A DNA stretch of 64,000 bases from Sphingomonas sp. IC081. Its GTDB lineage: Bacteria > Pseudomonadota > Alphaproteobacteria > Sphingomonadales > Sphingomonadaceae. The position numbers and the translations under genes are program-made. The DNA is taken from the NCBI RefSeq assembly GCF_006874585.1, contig NZ_CP029761.1:2987001-3051000 (forward strand), in the 5' to 3' direction. The notes beneath the pieces are model-generated. The model ran no database searches, had not been told where the DNA came from, and worked only from the letters and a program-made list of their open reading frames with translations. How positions within the stretch are numbered: position 1 is the stretch's first letter; every line of letters starts with the position of its first letter. This document shows positions 9,106 to 17,784 of the stretch, one piece after another.

Positions 9106-9540
9106 CTAGCCATCCAGCCGTTTCCCCAGCGTCACCACGTCCTGCCGGGCATACCCCAGGGCCGCGTAGAACCCCAGCGCGGCCTGGTTGTCGCCCCGCA
9201 CCATGAGCTGGATCTTGGGGCTGCCCCGCGCGACCAGCCAGTCTTCGCAGGCCCCCATCAGCATGCGGGCGATCCCCTTGCCCCGCCGTTCTTCCCTGAC
9301 GCCGAGGTAGTAGACCCAGCCGCGATGGCCGTCGAAACCGACCATCGCGGTTCCGACCAGACCGCCTTGCTCGCGCGCCAGCAGGATCACGCTTGTCCCT
9401 CCGCAGCAGGCCCCTCCCCGGCAAGCAAGGTCGAAATCCGCGCGTGGATCGTTCCACGGCCGGGTGAGCCCCGCCGCCTGCCAGAGCGCAACGACCTCCT
9501 CGCGGTCGGCAGCCCCGGCAACGACGATTTGAACAGCCAT
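9106..9540 (-). CDS. GNAT-family N-acetyltransferase
   Basis: A 144-residue acetyltransferase; the start at 9540 is supported by a GGAGG six bases upstream, whereas upstream in-frame codons lack one. The acetyl-CoA binding motif A is clear: YLGVREERRGKGIARMLM (V-x-x-x-x-R-G-x-G-x-A), followed by the motif-B-like NQAALGFYAALGYARQD. The layout resembles the YpeA/RimI-like single-domain group. The substrate is unknown. It has an unusually Cys-rich patch (LACRGGACCGG, near residue 45). It ends 22 bp from the MITE-like repeat and is divergent from ogt. Confidence 0.88.
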   Translation of the reverse strand: MAVQIVVAGAADREEVVALWQAAGLTRPWNDPRADFDLACRGGACCGGTSVILLAREQGGLVGTAMVGFDGHRGWVYYLGVREERRGKGIARMLMGACEDWLVARGSPKIQLMVRGDNQAALGFYAALGYARQDVVTLGKRLDG

Positions 9541-9665
9541 GCATCCACCTCCGGCAAAACGACAGGCCCGGCAGGTTTGCCGCAAGGTCCGGCAAAATCA
9601 ATCGAATAGAGCCCTTTCCCAGGACCAGCCGGGGCTCTATCCCGTCCCGCTACTGGAGTTCACCG

Positions 9666-10181
9666 ATGTCCTTGCACATGTCCCGAATGCCCTCGCCCGT
9701 CGGCGAACTGACGCTGGTCGCGAGCGATGCCGGGCTGGTGGCAGTGCTATGGGAAAACGACGACCCCCGCCGCGTGCACCTGCACGCCACCCACCACGTG
9801 CCCCTGCACGAACTCCCCCCGGGTGATGCCCATCCCGTGCTGGAACAGGCCCGGGCCCAACTCGCGGACTATTTTGCGGGGCGGCGCACGGTGTTCGACC
9901 TGCCGCTCGACTTTCGCGGCACCGCATTCCAGCAAAGCGTGTGGCAGGCGCTTCTGACGATCCCCTACGGCGAGACCCGCAGCTACCGCCAGATTGCCGA
10001 GGCGATCGGCCGCCCCGGCGCCAGCCGCGCGGTGGGCGCCGCCAACGGCCGCAACCCGATCTCGATCATCGCGCCCTGCCACCGCGTGGTCGGCGCCGGC
10101 GGCGCGCTGACCGGGTTTGCCGGCGGGCTGGAGGCCAAGGCCTTCCTGCTCAAGCTGGAGGGCCCGAACCTCCTGCTCTGA
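9666..10181 (+). CDS. ogt: Methylated-DNA--[protein]-cysteine S-methyltransferase
   Basis: A 171-residue DNA repair protein that removes alkyl groups from O6-methylguanine by irreversible transfer to its own cysteine. The active site IAPCHRVVG is intact, with the acceptor Cys138, and the helix-turn-helix/arginine-finger region SYRQIAEAIGRPGASRAVGAANGRNP precedes it (cited here in two parts: SYRQIAEAIGRP and SRAVGAANGRNP). There is no AdaA-type N-terminal zinc domain, so this is the stand-alone Ogt form. Its 3' end overlaps that of the convergent LysR gene by 32 bp. Confidence 0.95.
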   Translation: MSLHMSRMPSPVGELTLVASDAGLVAVLWENDDPRRVHLHATHHVPLHELPPGDAHPVLEQARAQLADYFAGRRTVFDLPLDFRGTAFQQSVWQALLTIPYGETRSYRQIAEAIGRPGASRAVGAANGRNPISIIAPCHRVVGAGGALTGFAGGLEAKAFLLKLEGPNLLL

Positions 10182-11106
10182 CCGCGTCCCCGTCCCCGTC
10201 CGCGCCCCCATCCTCCACCAGCAGCGCCCGCACGTGTTCGGCGATGGCCGGGATCGCCGGTGAACGGCTGCGCCCACGCCGCATGATCATGACGATATCG
10301 GTCAGCATGGCCGCCGAGCCCGCCACCGCAAGCCGCACCATGCGCCCTTGCCGCAAGTCCGGCGCGAGGAAGGCCGGGGAGCACATCCACACGCAGTCGC
10401 TGCCCAGCACCGTCTCGCGCAGGACGTGGAAGTTGTCGCACACGAAGCTGCCCGCCCTATCCGCCGCCGCCCTGTCTGCCGCGGTCCGGTCCGCCACCGC
10501 GCCGGACAAGGTATCGACCGCGCTGGCGATGGGATAACGTTCGAGATCCGCCGCCGTCACCCCGCTCCTGCCCGCCAGCGGATGGCCCCCGCGCACCATC
10601 CAGGCGATCTCCACCTGGCCAAGCCGGACCGTCTCGGTGCCCGCCACCCGCCCCAGGTTCCAGTTGCTGCCGAGGATCATCTCGATGCGGTCGTTCAACA
10701 GTTCGGCGACAAGCTGATCGGGCGAGCGGACCAGCGTGCGCACGCGAATCCCCGGCCAGCTATCCAGGAGGAGGCTGCCGATCCGCGGCAGGAACAGCCC
10801 GGCCATCAGCGGCCCGAGCCCGATCGCCACCTGCCCGGGCTCACCCTGGGGATAGCGCTTGAGGCTGCGTTCGAGATCGCCCGCGGCATCGAGCAGCGGC
10901 CGCGCCTGCTCCACCACGTGACGGCCCACCGCCGTCAGATGAACACCGCCCCGCCCCCGGTCGAACAGCGTAACGCCGTGGCGCTGCTCGAAGGCGGCGA
11001 TGCTGCGGCTGAGCGCGGGCTGGGTGATGCCCTCCTCCTCCGCTGCCCGCGAAAAGCTGCGATTTCGCGCCACCGCCATGACATGGCGCAAGCGGGTCAG
11101 ATCCAT
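10150..11106 (-). CDS. LysR-family transcriptional regulator
   Basis: A 318-residue regulator starting MDLTRLRH at 11106. The N-terminal winged helix is textbook: VMAVARNRSFSRAAEEEGITQPALSRSIAAFE-type sequence (key motif TQPALSRSIAAFEQ), followed by a LysR substrate-binding domain. Two oddities: a short Ala/Asp repeat (DRTAADRAAADRA) inside the effector domain and a low-complexity tail rich in Gly/Asp. It is divergent from the sulfatase gene with 96 bp between starts, so it probably controls that gene. GCATCAAATGATGC (11121-11134) in this gap is a dyad of the T-N11-A kind bound by LysR proteins. Confidence 0.9.
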   Translation of the reverse strand: MDLTRLRHVMAVARNRSFSRAAEEEGITQPALSRSIAAFEQRHGVTLFDRGRGGVHLTAVGRHVVEQARPLLDAAGDLERSLKRYPQGEPGQVAIGLGPLMAGLFLPRIGSLLLDSWPGIRVRTLVRSPDQLVAELLNDRIEMILGSNWNLGRVAGTETVRLGQVEIAWMVRGGHPLAGRSGVTAADLERYPIASAVDTLSGAVADRTAADRAAADRAGSFVCDNFHVLRETVLGSDCVWMCSPAFLAPDLRQGRMVRLAVAGSAAMLTDIVMIMRRGRSRSPAIPAIAEHVRALLVEDGGADGDGDAVRAGGSGPPA

Positions 11107-11120
11107 TGCATTCCTATCAT

Positions 11121-11134
11121 GCATCAAATGATGC
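11121..11134. promoter_or_regulatory. Putative LysR operator dyad
   Basis: GCATCAAATGATGC is an interrupted palindrome (GCATC-AAAT-GATGC) located 15 bp from the LysR start codon in the 96-bp gap shared with the divergent sulfatase gene. Position and symmetry fit autoregulation plus target control, but binding is inferred only. Confidence 0.4.
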
Positions 11135-11202
11135 CCATATATGCATTGGACAGCATGCAATGGGAAACGCAATCTCGCCTCCGGACAGGGGACGAGGAAG
11201 CG

Positions 11203-13569
11203 ATGCAACACAAGTTCGGATGGTTGGCAGGCGCAGCGGCGCTGGCATTGGTCACGGCTCCGGGAACGACGCAGGCCCAGATGCAGGCCCAGACGAAGAC
11301 CCAGACGCTGGCCCAATCGGCCCGCACGATCCTGCCGATCTCGCCGCCGCCCTTTGCCGGAACCCTTGCCGACAACGCGCTCGATGCCAGGGGCATGCCG
11401 CAGGCACCGGTCCGGGCGCCGCAAGGCGCGCCCAACGTGTTCCTGATGATGAGCGACGACGTCGGCTTCGCGATGTCCAGCGCGTTCGGCGGCCCCGTGC
11501 CGACGCCCCATTTCGAGCGGCTGGCCGCACAAGGCCAGCGCTACAACCGCTTCAACACCACCGGCATCTGCTCACCCAGCCGCGCCGCGCTACTGACCGG
11601 ACGCAACCACCATGCCGCCGGGGTCGGCTGGCTCAGCGACGTGCCCTCGCCGTTCCCCGGCTATGGCGGCAAGATCCTCCCCGAAACCGCAACGATCGCC
11701 CAGATCCTGCGCCTCAACGGCTACAGCACCGCGATGTTCGGCAAGCACCATAACCTGCCTTCCAACGAGCGCAGCGAAGCCGGCCCCTTCGACAGCTGGC
11801 CGACCGGCCTGGGTTTCGATTACTACTTCGGCTTCGTCAGCGGCGACAGCGACCAGTTTTCACCGATCCTCTATCGCGGCATCCAGCGGGTCGAAAGCGA
11901 CGACGGCGAAGGCCGCCTGCTCGACAGCCGCCTGGCGGACGATGCGATCCGCTGGGTCCACAACCAGAAGGCGGCCGCGCCCGACAAGCCCTTCCTCGTC
12001 TACATGGCGCCCGGCTCCACCCATGCGCCGCATCAGGCCCCGCCCGAATACATCGCCCGCTTCAAGGGCAAGTTCGACGCCGGCTGGGACGTGCAGCGCG
12101 AGCAGACCTGGCGGCGCCAACTCGCCATGGGCATCATCCCCAAGGGCACCCGGCTGACGCCGCGTCCTGCCGAGATCCCGGCCTGGGACAGCCTGACCCC
12201 GGGCCAGAAGGCCTTTGCCGCGCGCACGATGGAAGTCGCCGCCGCCCAGCTGGTCTATCAGGACGAGCAGATCGGGCGGGTGATCGCCGAATTGCAGCGC
12301 ATGGGCGAACTCGATCGCACGCTCGTTGCACTCGTGCTGGGCGACAACGGCGCCAGCGCGGAGGCCGGGCCGCGAGGCACGATCAACGAACTGCGCGGCA
12401 TGACAAATCATGACGAGAGCGAGGCCTGGATGCAGGCCAACATCGACCGGCTGGGCAGCGGCGAGACCTACGAAAGCTATCCGGCCGGATGGGCCTGGGC
12501 GATGAACACGCCGCTGCGCTGGACAAAACAATATGCCTCCTACCTCGGCGGCATTCGCAACGGCATGATCCTCTCGTGGAAAGGGCATGTCGCCCACCCC
12601 GGCGCGGTCTGCGGGACGTTTTCCCATCTTGTCGACATTGCCCCCACGGTGCTCGACGCGGCGCAGCTGCCGGTGCCGCAGAGCGTCTACGGCGTCTCCC
12701 AGAAACCGATGGACGGGCAAAGCCTGCTTGCCAGCCTCGCCGCCTGCGATGCAGCAAGGCCGCGCACCCAGTATTTCGAGATCGGCGGCAAGGTCGGCCT
12801 CTATCACGATGGCTGGTTCCTGTCCGGCGACGATGGCCGCATGGCCTGGCAGAACCTGCCTCCCGGCGGCCCCCGCCCGCAGATCCAATGGTCGCTTTTC
12901 CATCTCGACCGGGACTTCTCGCAGGCCAACGACCTTGCCGCACAGGAACCCGCGCGGCTCCAGGCGATGCAGGCGCTGTGGACGGAGGAAGCCGCCCGCA
13001 ACCAAGTCTTCCCGCTCGACCACCGCTTCGGCATGGCCCGCGGCGCGGCGATGATGCGTCCCGGCGCCCGCAAGCACTTCGACTTCTGGGGCAAGGACGT
13101 CAGCCTGCCCGCCAACAGCGAGCCGGTGCCGATCGCCCGCAGCTTCACGCTGACCGCCCAGCTCACCCTGGACCGCCCGGACGCGTCGGGCGCGGTCGTC
13201 GCCTATGGCAGCCGCTTCGGGGGATGGAGCCTCTATCTCGACAAGGGCCGCCCCGCCTTCGTTGCCGCGCGCTCCACCGATCCGCAGGAAGTGACCCGCC
13301 TCGTCGCGGAGCGTCCCCTGCCGCCGGGCGCCGTCACGCTGACGATGCGCTTTGCCGTCGATGCCATGGCGGGACCGGCAACGGTCACCCTCGACGCCGG
13401 CGGGGTGCCGATGGGCAGCGCGCGCCTGCCGACCTCGATGCTGATGGCCGCGGGCAACGGCGAAACGCTCGACATCGGCCGCGATCTCGGCGTTCCGGTA
13501 ACCGCCTATGCCACCCCGCATGGCGCCATCGAAGGCGACGTCGCCCATGTCTCGCTGGACTTCGACTGA
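11203..13569 (+). CDS. Secreted arylsulfatase-type sulfatase
   Basis: A 788-residue exported type I sulfatase. The ATG at 11203 has a GAGGAAG site and begins a signal peptide (LAGAAALALVTAPGTTQA). The catalytic signature GICSPSRAALLTGR has Cys123, the residue converted to formylglycine; the metal-binding MMSDDVG precedes it and LGDNGASAE provides further ligands. Residues about 595-788 form an extra beta-rich C-terminal region (FTLTAQLTLDRPDASG...GWSLYLDKGRP), probably a LamG/concanavalin-like module. It hydrolyses a sulfate ester in the periplasm, with the substrate unknown. It is likely controlled by the divergent LysR regulator. Its 3' end faces the left island boundary, where convergent guaA lay before the island came in. 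Confidence 0.92.
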   Translation: MQHKFGWLAGAAALALVTAPGTTQAQMQAQTKTQTLAQSARTILPISPPPFAGTLADNALDARGMPQAPVRAPQGAPNVFLMMSDDVGFAMSSAFGGPVPTPHFERLAAQGQRYNRFNTTGICSPSRAALLTGRNHHAAGVGWLSDVPSPFPGYGGKILPETATIAQILRLNGYSTAMFGKHHNLPSNERSEAGPFDSWPTGLGFDYYFGFVSGDSDQFSPILYRGIQRVESDDGEGRLLDSRLADDAIRWVHNQKAAAPDKPFLVYMAPGSTHAPHQAPPEYIARFKGKFDAGWDVQREQTWRRQLAMGIIPKGTRLTPRPAEIPAWDSLTPGQKAFAARTMEVAAAQLVYQDEQIGRVIAELQRMGELDRTLVALVLGDNGASAEAGPRGTINELRGMTNHDESEAWMQANIDRLGSGETYESYPAGWAWAMNTPLRWTKQYASYLGGIRNGMILSWKGHVAHPGAVCGTFSHLVDIAPTVLDAAQLPVPQSVYGVSQKPMDGQSLLASLAACDAARPRTQYFEIGGKVGLYHDGWFLSGDDGRMAWQNLPPGGPRPQIQWSLFHLDRDFSQANDLAAQEPARLQAMQALWTEEAARNQVFPLDHRFGMARGAAMMRPGARKHFDFWGKDVSLPANSEPVPIARSFTLTAQLTLDRPDASGAVVAYGSRFGGWSLYLDKGRPAFVAARSTDPQEVTRLVAERPLPPGAVTLTMRFAVDAMAGPATVTLDAGGVPMGSARLPTSMLMAAGNGETLDIGRDLGVPVTAYATPHGAIEGDVAHVSLDFD

Positions 13570-13597
13570 CAGCGCCGGAACCCATTCGAGAACTCCG

Positions 13598-13696
13598 GCC
13601 CCAAAACAGAAAAAGCCCGCATCTCTGCGGGCTTAGTTCCATTTTCGTGCTACTGGCTGCCAGTCGGTGCCAGACGCAAAATCATTCCCACTCGAT
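13598..13696. repeat. Genomic island attachment repeat, left (guaA-tail copy)
   Basis: This 99-bp stretch matches 25571-25669 at 96 of 99 positions. It contains the guaA terminator (AAGCCCGC...GCGGGCTT, 13613-13634) and ends in ATCATTCCCACTCGAT, the reverse complement of the last guaA codons and stop. After position 13696 the two copies diverge completely. It is read as the att site created when an element integrated at the 3' end of guaA. Confidence 0.85.
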
Positions 13697-13770
13697 TATT
13701 GATTCGACCATAAAATCGCATGAATCCGTAGCATTTCGGTCGATCATGCAATTGATGCCATGAAAAATAC

Positions 13771-13790
13771 CATACTCTCAAGAGAGTATG
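13771..13790. promoter_or_regulatory. Palindrome at island edge
   Basis: CATACTCTCAAGAGAGTATG: two perfect 9-bp arms with a 2-nt centre in an A/T-rich stretch just inside the island. It has the form of a dimeric repressor operator, but no gene starts immediately beside it in its present state. Confidence 0.4.
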
Positions 13791-13869
13791 CCATACGCAC
13801 CGTGTCGAGTGCCCCTTAAGCAAACGGCCTTTCTTCGAATCTCACGACTACCTGCAAAGACGGTCGGGA

Positions 13870-14066
13870 CTTGGGACTATCGCGACAGTCGGCTTACCGG
13901 CGGCGACCCGAGGAAAGCCGACGCTCGCTCCGCAGCTGGACTACGTCGGCCCAGCGGCCCGCCTTGGGACTTACCGGACAGTCGCCTTTGGAGCGGCCCC
14001 CTTGGGTAAGCCGACGCTCGCTCCGCAGCTGCACTACGTCAGCCCAGCGGCCCGCCGTGGGACTTT
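13870..14066. repeat. Two-copy tandem repeat (~93 bp unit)
   Basis: About 58 bp starting AAGCCGACGCTCGCTCCGCA at 13915 recur at 14008 with three or four changes, and the sequence between (TTGGGACT...ACAGTCG) is also repeated in degenerate form, giving a period of about 93 bp. The remaining 13697-14154 sequence holds no gene that I can support. Confidence 0.65.
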
Positions 14067-14154
14067 TCTGCCATTCCTAGAGATTCAGGGAACGACCTGT
14101 AGTGTTAAAACCGGACCTAGCATCAAAGTTAAGTTAGGCGGCCAAACCTCACCA

Positions 14155-17100
14155 TCAACCGGCGCGGAATACCCGCTGCACCGTCGCGTGCCCGTGCGTG
14201 ACCCGTAACTGAAAATCGCTGCGAATGCGATTAAATCCGCCTGGCGCCCGTTGCGCGGTCACGGCAAGCTCGAAGCCCGCCGGATCGAGCCAACGCGTCT
14301 CTTCGCCGCGGATCACGGGGAGGACGGCATAGGCGCCGCGCTCCCCACGCGTGCCGGTCAGCCTGGCCGCCAGCCCTGCCGATGCAGTCGGGGCCTTTTC
14401 CTCGACCGGTAGACTCTTCTGCCAAGCAATGAACCGCTGCGGATCGATCCGGCTCTCGGCGTCTGGATCTTCCATTTCCTCCTCGAGCCACTCGTCAAAC
14501 TCGGCGCGCCGCAATGAGGCTGCCTCGCGCGTCGGTGCGAGGCCCTGCGCCATGCTGAAGGCGACGAACGGATCATGCGTACCCCAGCGTAGCAGTTCGC
14601 GCGCCCAGAAGCCGAACCAGGGCAATGTCGCCGTTTCCCTCCAGTCGGCAAGGCTCGGCGCCGTCAGGGCTTCGGGCGTGCCCTCATTCCAAGCCTGGGC
14701 CACTACCGCCCCGATCGCGACCCCCAGCCGGAACTCCAAATTGTCGGTTACGAAGCGTTGCCAGGCCCGCAATTTGTCAGGGGGCGGCGCCTTGGCGTCA
14801 GGCTCATGCATCCACCAGCCCAGCACATCGTTCCACCGGTCGAGAATCTCCTCGTCGCCCTTGGTGGTACGCACCCGGAACCCGAAACCCCTATCGGCCT
14901 CGAGCAATGCTCCGATGCTCTCAAACAAGTCGATCCTTTTGGCAGCATCCCAATCGCCATAATCGGCGGCCGCAGCAATCTGCTCGCGTATCTTGATCGC
15001 GACGGGCTCGAACCGCCGACCGACCAGCGGCGTGAAGCCATAATGATAGAGTCGCTGGCGCTCACCGTGATCCGGATAGAGATGCTCCACCAAACCTTGG
15101 CCGCGTCGGACGAAGGCAGCCTCAAGCCAAGCCTCGCGATCCGCCGACACCGCAGTGAAGCTGCGCGCCCACAGCTTGCGCAACAGCTCCTCTGTGCGCG
15201 CCGCAGACATAGGGGCCGCAGCCAACTGGTCCACCTCCTCGATCGCGGTCAGCAGTATCGAATCGAGCTCATCCATCGCATCGCCGAGCCGAGCCAGCGG
15301 AGTGGTCGCGCCGGTGCCAGCCTGCGCGCTGACGGTCGCGGGGGCTGTCCGCTCGAGCCAGTCTAGAAAGGCGTTAGGCGTGACGCTGAGCCGGCTGTTG
15401 GCCTGTTCCCAGATCCGTTGCAGTAGCAGCGCTAGCGGGCTCTCGACGGCACCGGCATCCTGCTCTTCGATGACGAGCGTCCGACGCAGCCTCTCATAGT
15501 CCTGCTCGCGCTCGCGCAGCTGGCCCCATTGCGTCTGCATTTCGCTGTCTCTTTGCGTGACCGGTTTTGTCGGCAGCGCAATGAGCGTCATGCCCTCGGC
15601 TCCGCGTGCCGCGCCCGGCCTGCCAGCCCGGCCGGCCAGATTACGGAACTCCGCCGAGGTGAAGGGCGTGATCACCTGCTTCTGCGTCACCTGATCCCAT
15701 GAGCGCCGTTTGAGCGATGTCAGGAAGATCAGATCGAATGGCAGATTCACGCCCTCGGTCAGCGTCGCTGTGGCGACCGTGATCGGACAGATCCGCTTGT
15801 CTATCATCTCGATCATCAGGCGTCGGAGTCGCTGCGGCATCTGCCCATGGCTGGTCGCGATGCCCCGATCTAGCAGGAAGAGCTCATAGGATTCGCGCCC
15901 GCAATAATCGAGGCAAGCGGCGCGCGCTTCTTCGAACCGGGCGCGCAGAGCACCTTCGGGCGGGCGAAAATGTACGATCTCCGCCCAGTCCGACAGTTCG
16001 AGCGCCTGCTTGTACCACCGCATCATCTGCTCGGGCTCCTGCGCCACTGAGACCAAGATGCGCTGATCCTCCTGCGCCAGATGGAGCGCGGTCCACAGTA
16101 CGTTGAGGCAATTGTAACGATGCAGACTGCTCCGCCATTCCCGGGCCAGCTCGGGCATCGCAGCATAGCGTAATGGCAAATAGACCGGCTCTTCCTCGCC
16201 GCGCAGATAGAGCGGCCGGCCATTCATCAGATCGAGCAATATCCGCCCCGACCCGCCTGGCGTCGCTTCCAGAACGCCGATCACCTGACGCGTGCTCCTG
16301 TAGCGCATGCCGACCGCCTGGGCATCCGGGCGACCCTCGATCCAGCGCGCCACCGGGCCCGCGGCGCCGCCGGCAACAGCCGTCAGCGCGATGCGCACTA
16401 CGTCGGGGCGTTCGGCAAGAATGCGCGAGACCAGCGCTTCGAGCCGGATCGACCGATTGCTATGATCAGAGAAGCTGACCCGCGTCGCTTCATCCGCCTC
16501 GGGCACGACCTGATGCGCCTCATCGATGATCAGCAGGCGCATGCGCGCTGTGACCAATGCGCCTAGATACCGCAGCAGCGCATCGGCCTTCTCGACCGTA
16601 ACGATCAGAACCACCGGTTCCTCGCTGGTCAGCCAGGCATCGGTGATGCCCCAGTCCGACCCGCCATAAAGGCCTGTGACGATGACCTCGCCGCGCAACT
16701 CCGCGCTGAGCTTGGCCTCGACCTCTCCGGCGAGCGCGCGCGAGGGTACGATATACAAGGCGAGGGGGCCGAGCGCGCCGTCGTGCTCTCGCAGCAGCAG
16801 CTCCTTGACCAGCGCAAGATTGGCTACGAGCGTCTTACCCGATCCAGTCGGCGTGCAGAGCGCGAAGCTATCCTCCCGCAACAGCCGTTCAAGGCCGTCA
16901 AGCTGCGATGTCCACAAGATGCCGCGACCCCGGCTGAACTGGTCGCGAGCATAGTTCATAAGCTTATTCATGCGCTCGGGCCGGAGTTCCGACAGTGCAC
17001 GCAGTGGCTTGTAGATCGTGGCTTCAAGATAGCCATCCGCGACCTGCCGGATCAGACCAATCATCAATGCCGCATCGTCGCTGAACGCTCGCGATGCCAT

Positions 17101-17784
17101 ACTGTCGAGCGCGCGCAGTTTCGCGATCGCGGGACCGAGCCGCTCTTCATCGCCGCGACGGAGGCTGTCCGCAATGAGGCCCAGGCTGCGAACAAGCTCG
17201 ACCGTGAATGCCTTGGCAACGCCACCTTCCTCCAGATCGTCGCGCATCGCGTCGACGAGGAGACGGCTGGCCGCTTGGGTCGTGTAGTCCCGATTAGACC
17301 GCCAGAAGCGGGCCGCGCGACGCAGTACATCGTCGAAGTTCGCCCGCAGGAATGCTCCATAAAGCTCGACGCCGTCATGCTCGGAACTGACCTGGTCGAG
17401 CAGACCGGTCGCCATGGCGGGAAGACCGCCCAACTGATAGGCGGCCGCCGCCAGCAGTTCGATCGGCACGGCCTGCCGGATGTCGTCATCGGACCGGGCG
17501 AGCCATTCAAGAATCTCGCCCGTACGGCGAAAACAGTCGATCGCGCGCGGCGATTCCAATCCCTCGATCGACCGGAAGATATGCGCCGCATGCAGAAGTC
17601 GCCGCGCATCGCCGAGCTGTTTGACGGATTCCTGGTCGCCCCACGCAATGATCGGCACGTCCCAGCTGGATTGCAGACAGCGGACATAGGCCCGCGCCTG
17701 CGGGCGTGTGAGTTCATTTTCGATCGCTAGGGCCTGTCGCACCTGCTCGGCTGCTTCCAGCCTGTCTACGTCGCGTGCCGGCAT
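14155..17784 (-). CDS. hamB-like: HamB-like superfamily 2 helicase (Hachiman-type defence)
   Basis: A 1209-residue Ski2-like helicase. An alpha-helical N-terminal region (1-290) precedes the motor: Walker A TPTGSGKT (311-318), motif Ia IVPSRALA, DEAH (420-423), motif V TEGVNLPFD (675-683) and motif VI NLAGRAGRPG (714-723). About 480 residues without an obvious domain follow. It is immediately downstream of, and coupled to (TGATG), a DUF1837/HamA-like nuclease gene, which is the Hachiman arrangement. In characterised Hachiman systems HamB senses DNA damage or invading DNA and releases HamA to degrade DNA. The helicase call is firm; the Hachiman assignment is by gene pairing and motif logic without a search. 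Confidence 0.75.
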   Translation of the reverse strand: MPARDVDRLEAAEQVRQALAIENELTRPQARAYVRCLQSSWDVPIIAWGDQESVKQLGDARRLLHAAHIFRSIEGLESPRAIDCFRRTGEILEWLARSDDDIRQAVPIELLAAAAYQLGGLPAMATGLLDQVSSEHDGVELYGAFLRANFDDVLRRAARFWRSNRDYTTQAASRLLVDAMRDDLEEGGVAKAFTVELVRSLGLIADSLRRGDEERLGPAIAKLRALDSMASRAFSDDAALMIGLIRQVADGYLEATIYKPLRALSELRPERMNKLMNYARDQFSRGRGILWTSQLDGLERLLREDSFALCTPTGSGKTLVANLALVKELLLREHDGALGPLALYIVPSRALAGEVEAKLSAELRGEVIVTGLYGGSDWGITDAWLTSEEPVVLIVTVEKADALLRYLGALVTARMRLLIIDEAHQVVPEADEATRVSFSDHSNRSIRLEALVSRILAERPDVVRIALTAVAGGAAGPVARWIEGRPDAQAVGMRYRSTRQVIGVLEATPGGSGRILLDLMNGRPLYLRGEEEPVYLPLRYAAMPELAREWRSSLHRYNCLNVLWTALHLAQEDQRILVSVAQEPEQMMRWYKQALELSDWAEIVHFRPPEGALRARFEEARAACLDYCGRESYELFLLDRGIATSHGQMPQRLRRLMIEMIDKRICPITVATATLTEGVNLPFDLIFLTSLKRRSWDQVTQKQVITPFTSAEFRNLAGRAGRPGAARGAEGMTLIALPTKPVTQRDSEMQTQWGQLREREQDYERLRRTLVIEEQDAGAVESPLALLLQRIWEQANSRLSVTPNAFLDWLERTAPATVSAQAGTGATTPLARLGDAMDELDSILLTAIEEVDQLAAAPMSAARTEELLRKLWARSFTAVSADREAWLEAAFVRRGQGLVEHLYPDHGERQRLYHYGFTPLVGRRFEPVAIKIREQIAAAADYGDWDAAKRIDLFESIGALLEADRGFGFRVRTTKGDEEILDRWNDVLGWWMHEPDAKAPPPDKLRAWQRFVTDNLEFRLGVAIGAVVAQAWNEGTPEALTAPSLADWRETATLPWFGFWARELLRWGTHDPFVAFSMAQGLAPTREAASLRRAEFDEWLEEEMEDPDAESRIDPQRFIAWQKSLPVEEKAPTASAGLAARLTGTRGERGAYAVLPVIRGEETRWLDPAGFELAVTAQRAPGGFNRIRSDFQLRVTHGHATVQRVFRAG

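Noticed and set aside
13598..13696. tRNA gene as island attachment site
   Set aside because: No cloverleaf can be formed; the sequence is the guaA tail and terminator.
13870..14066. Repeat array considered as CRISPR
   Set aside because: Only two long, diverged units with no short regular repeats, spacers or cas genes.
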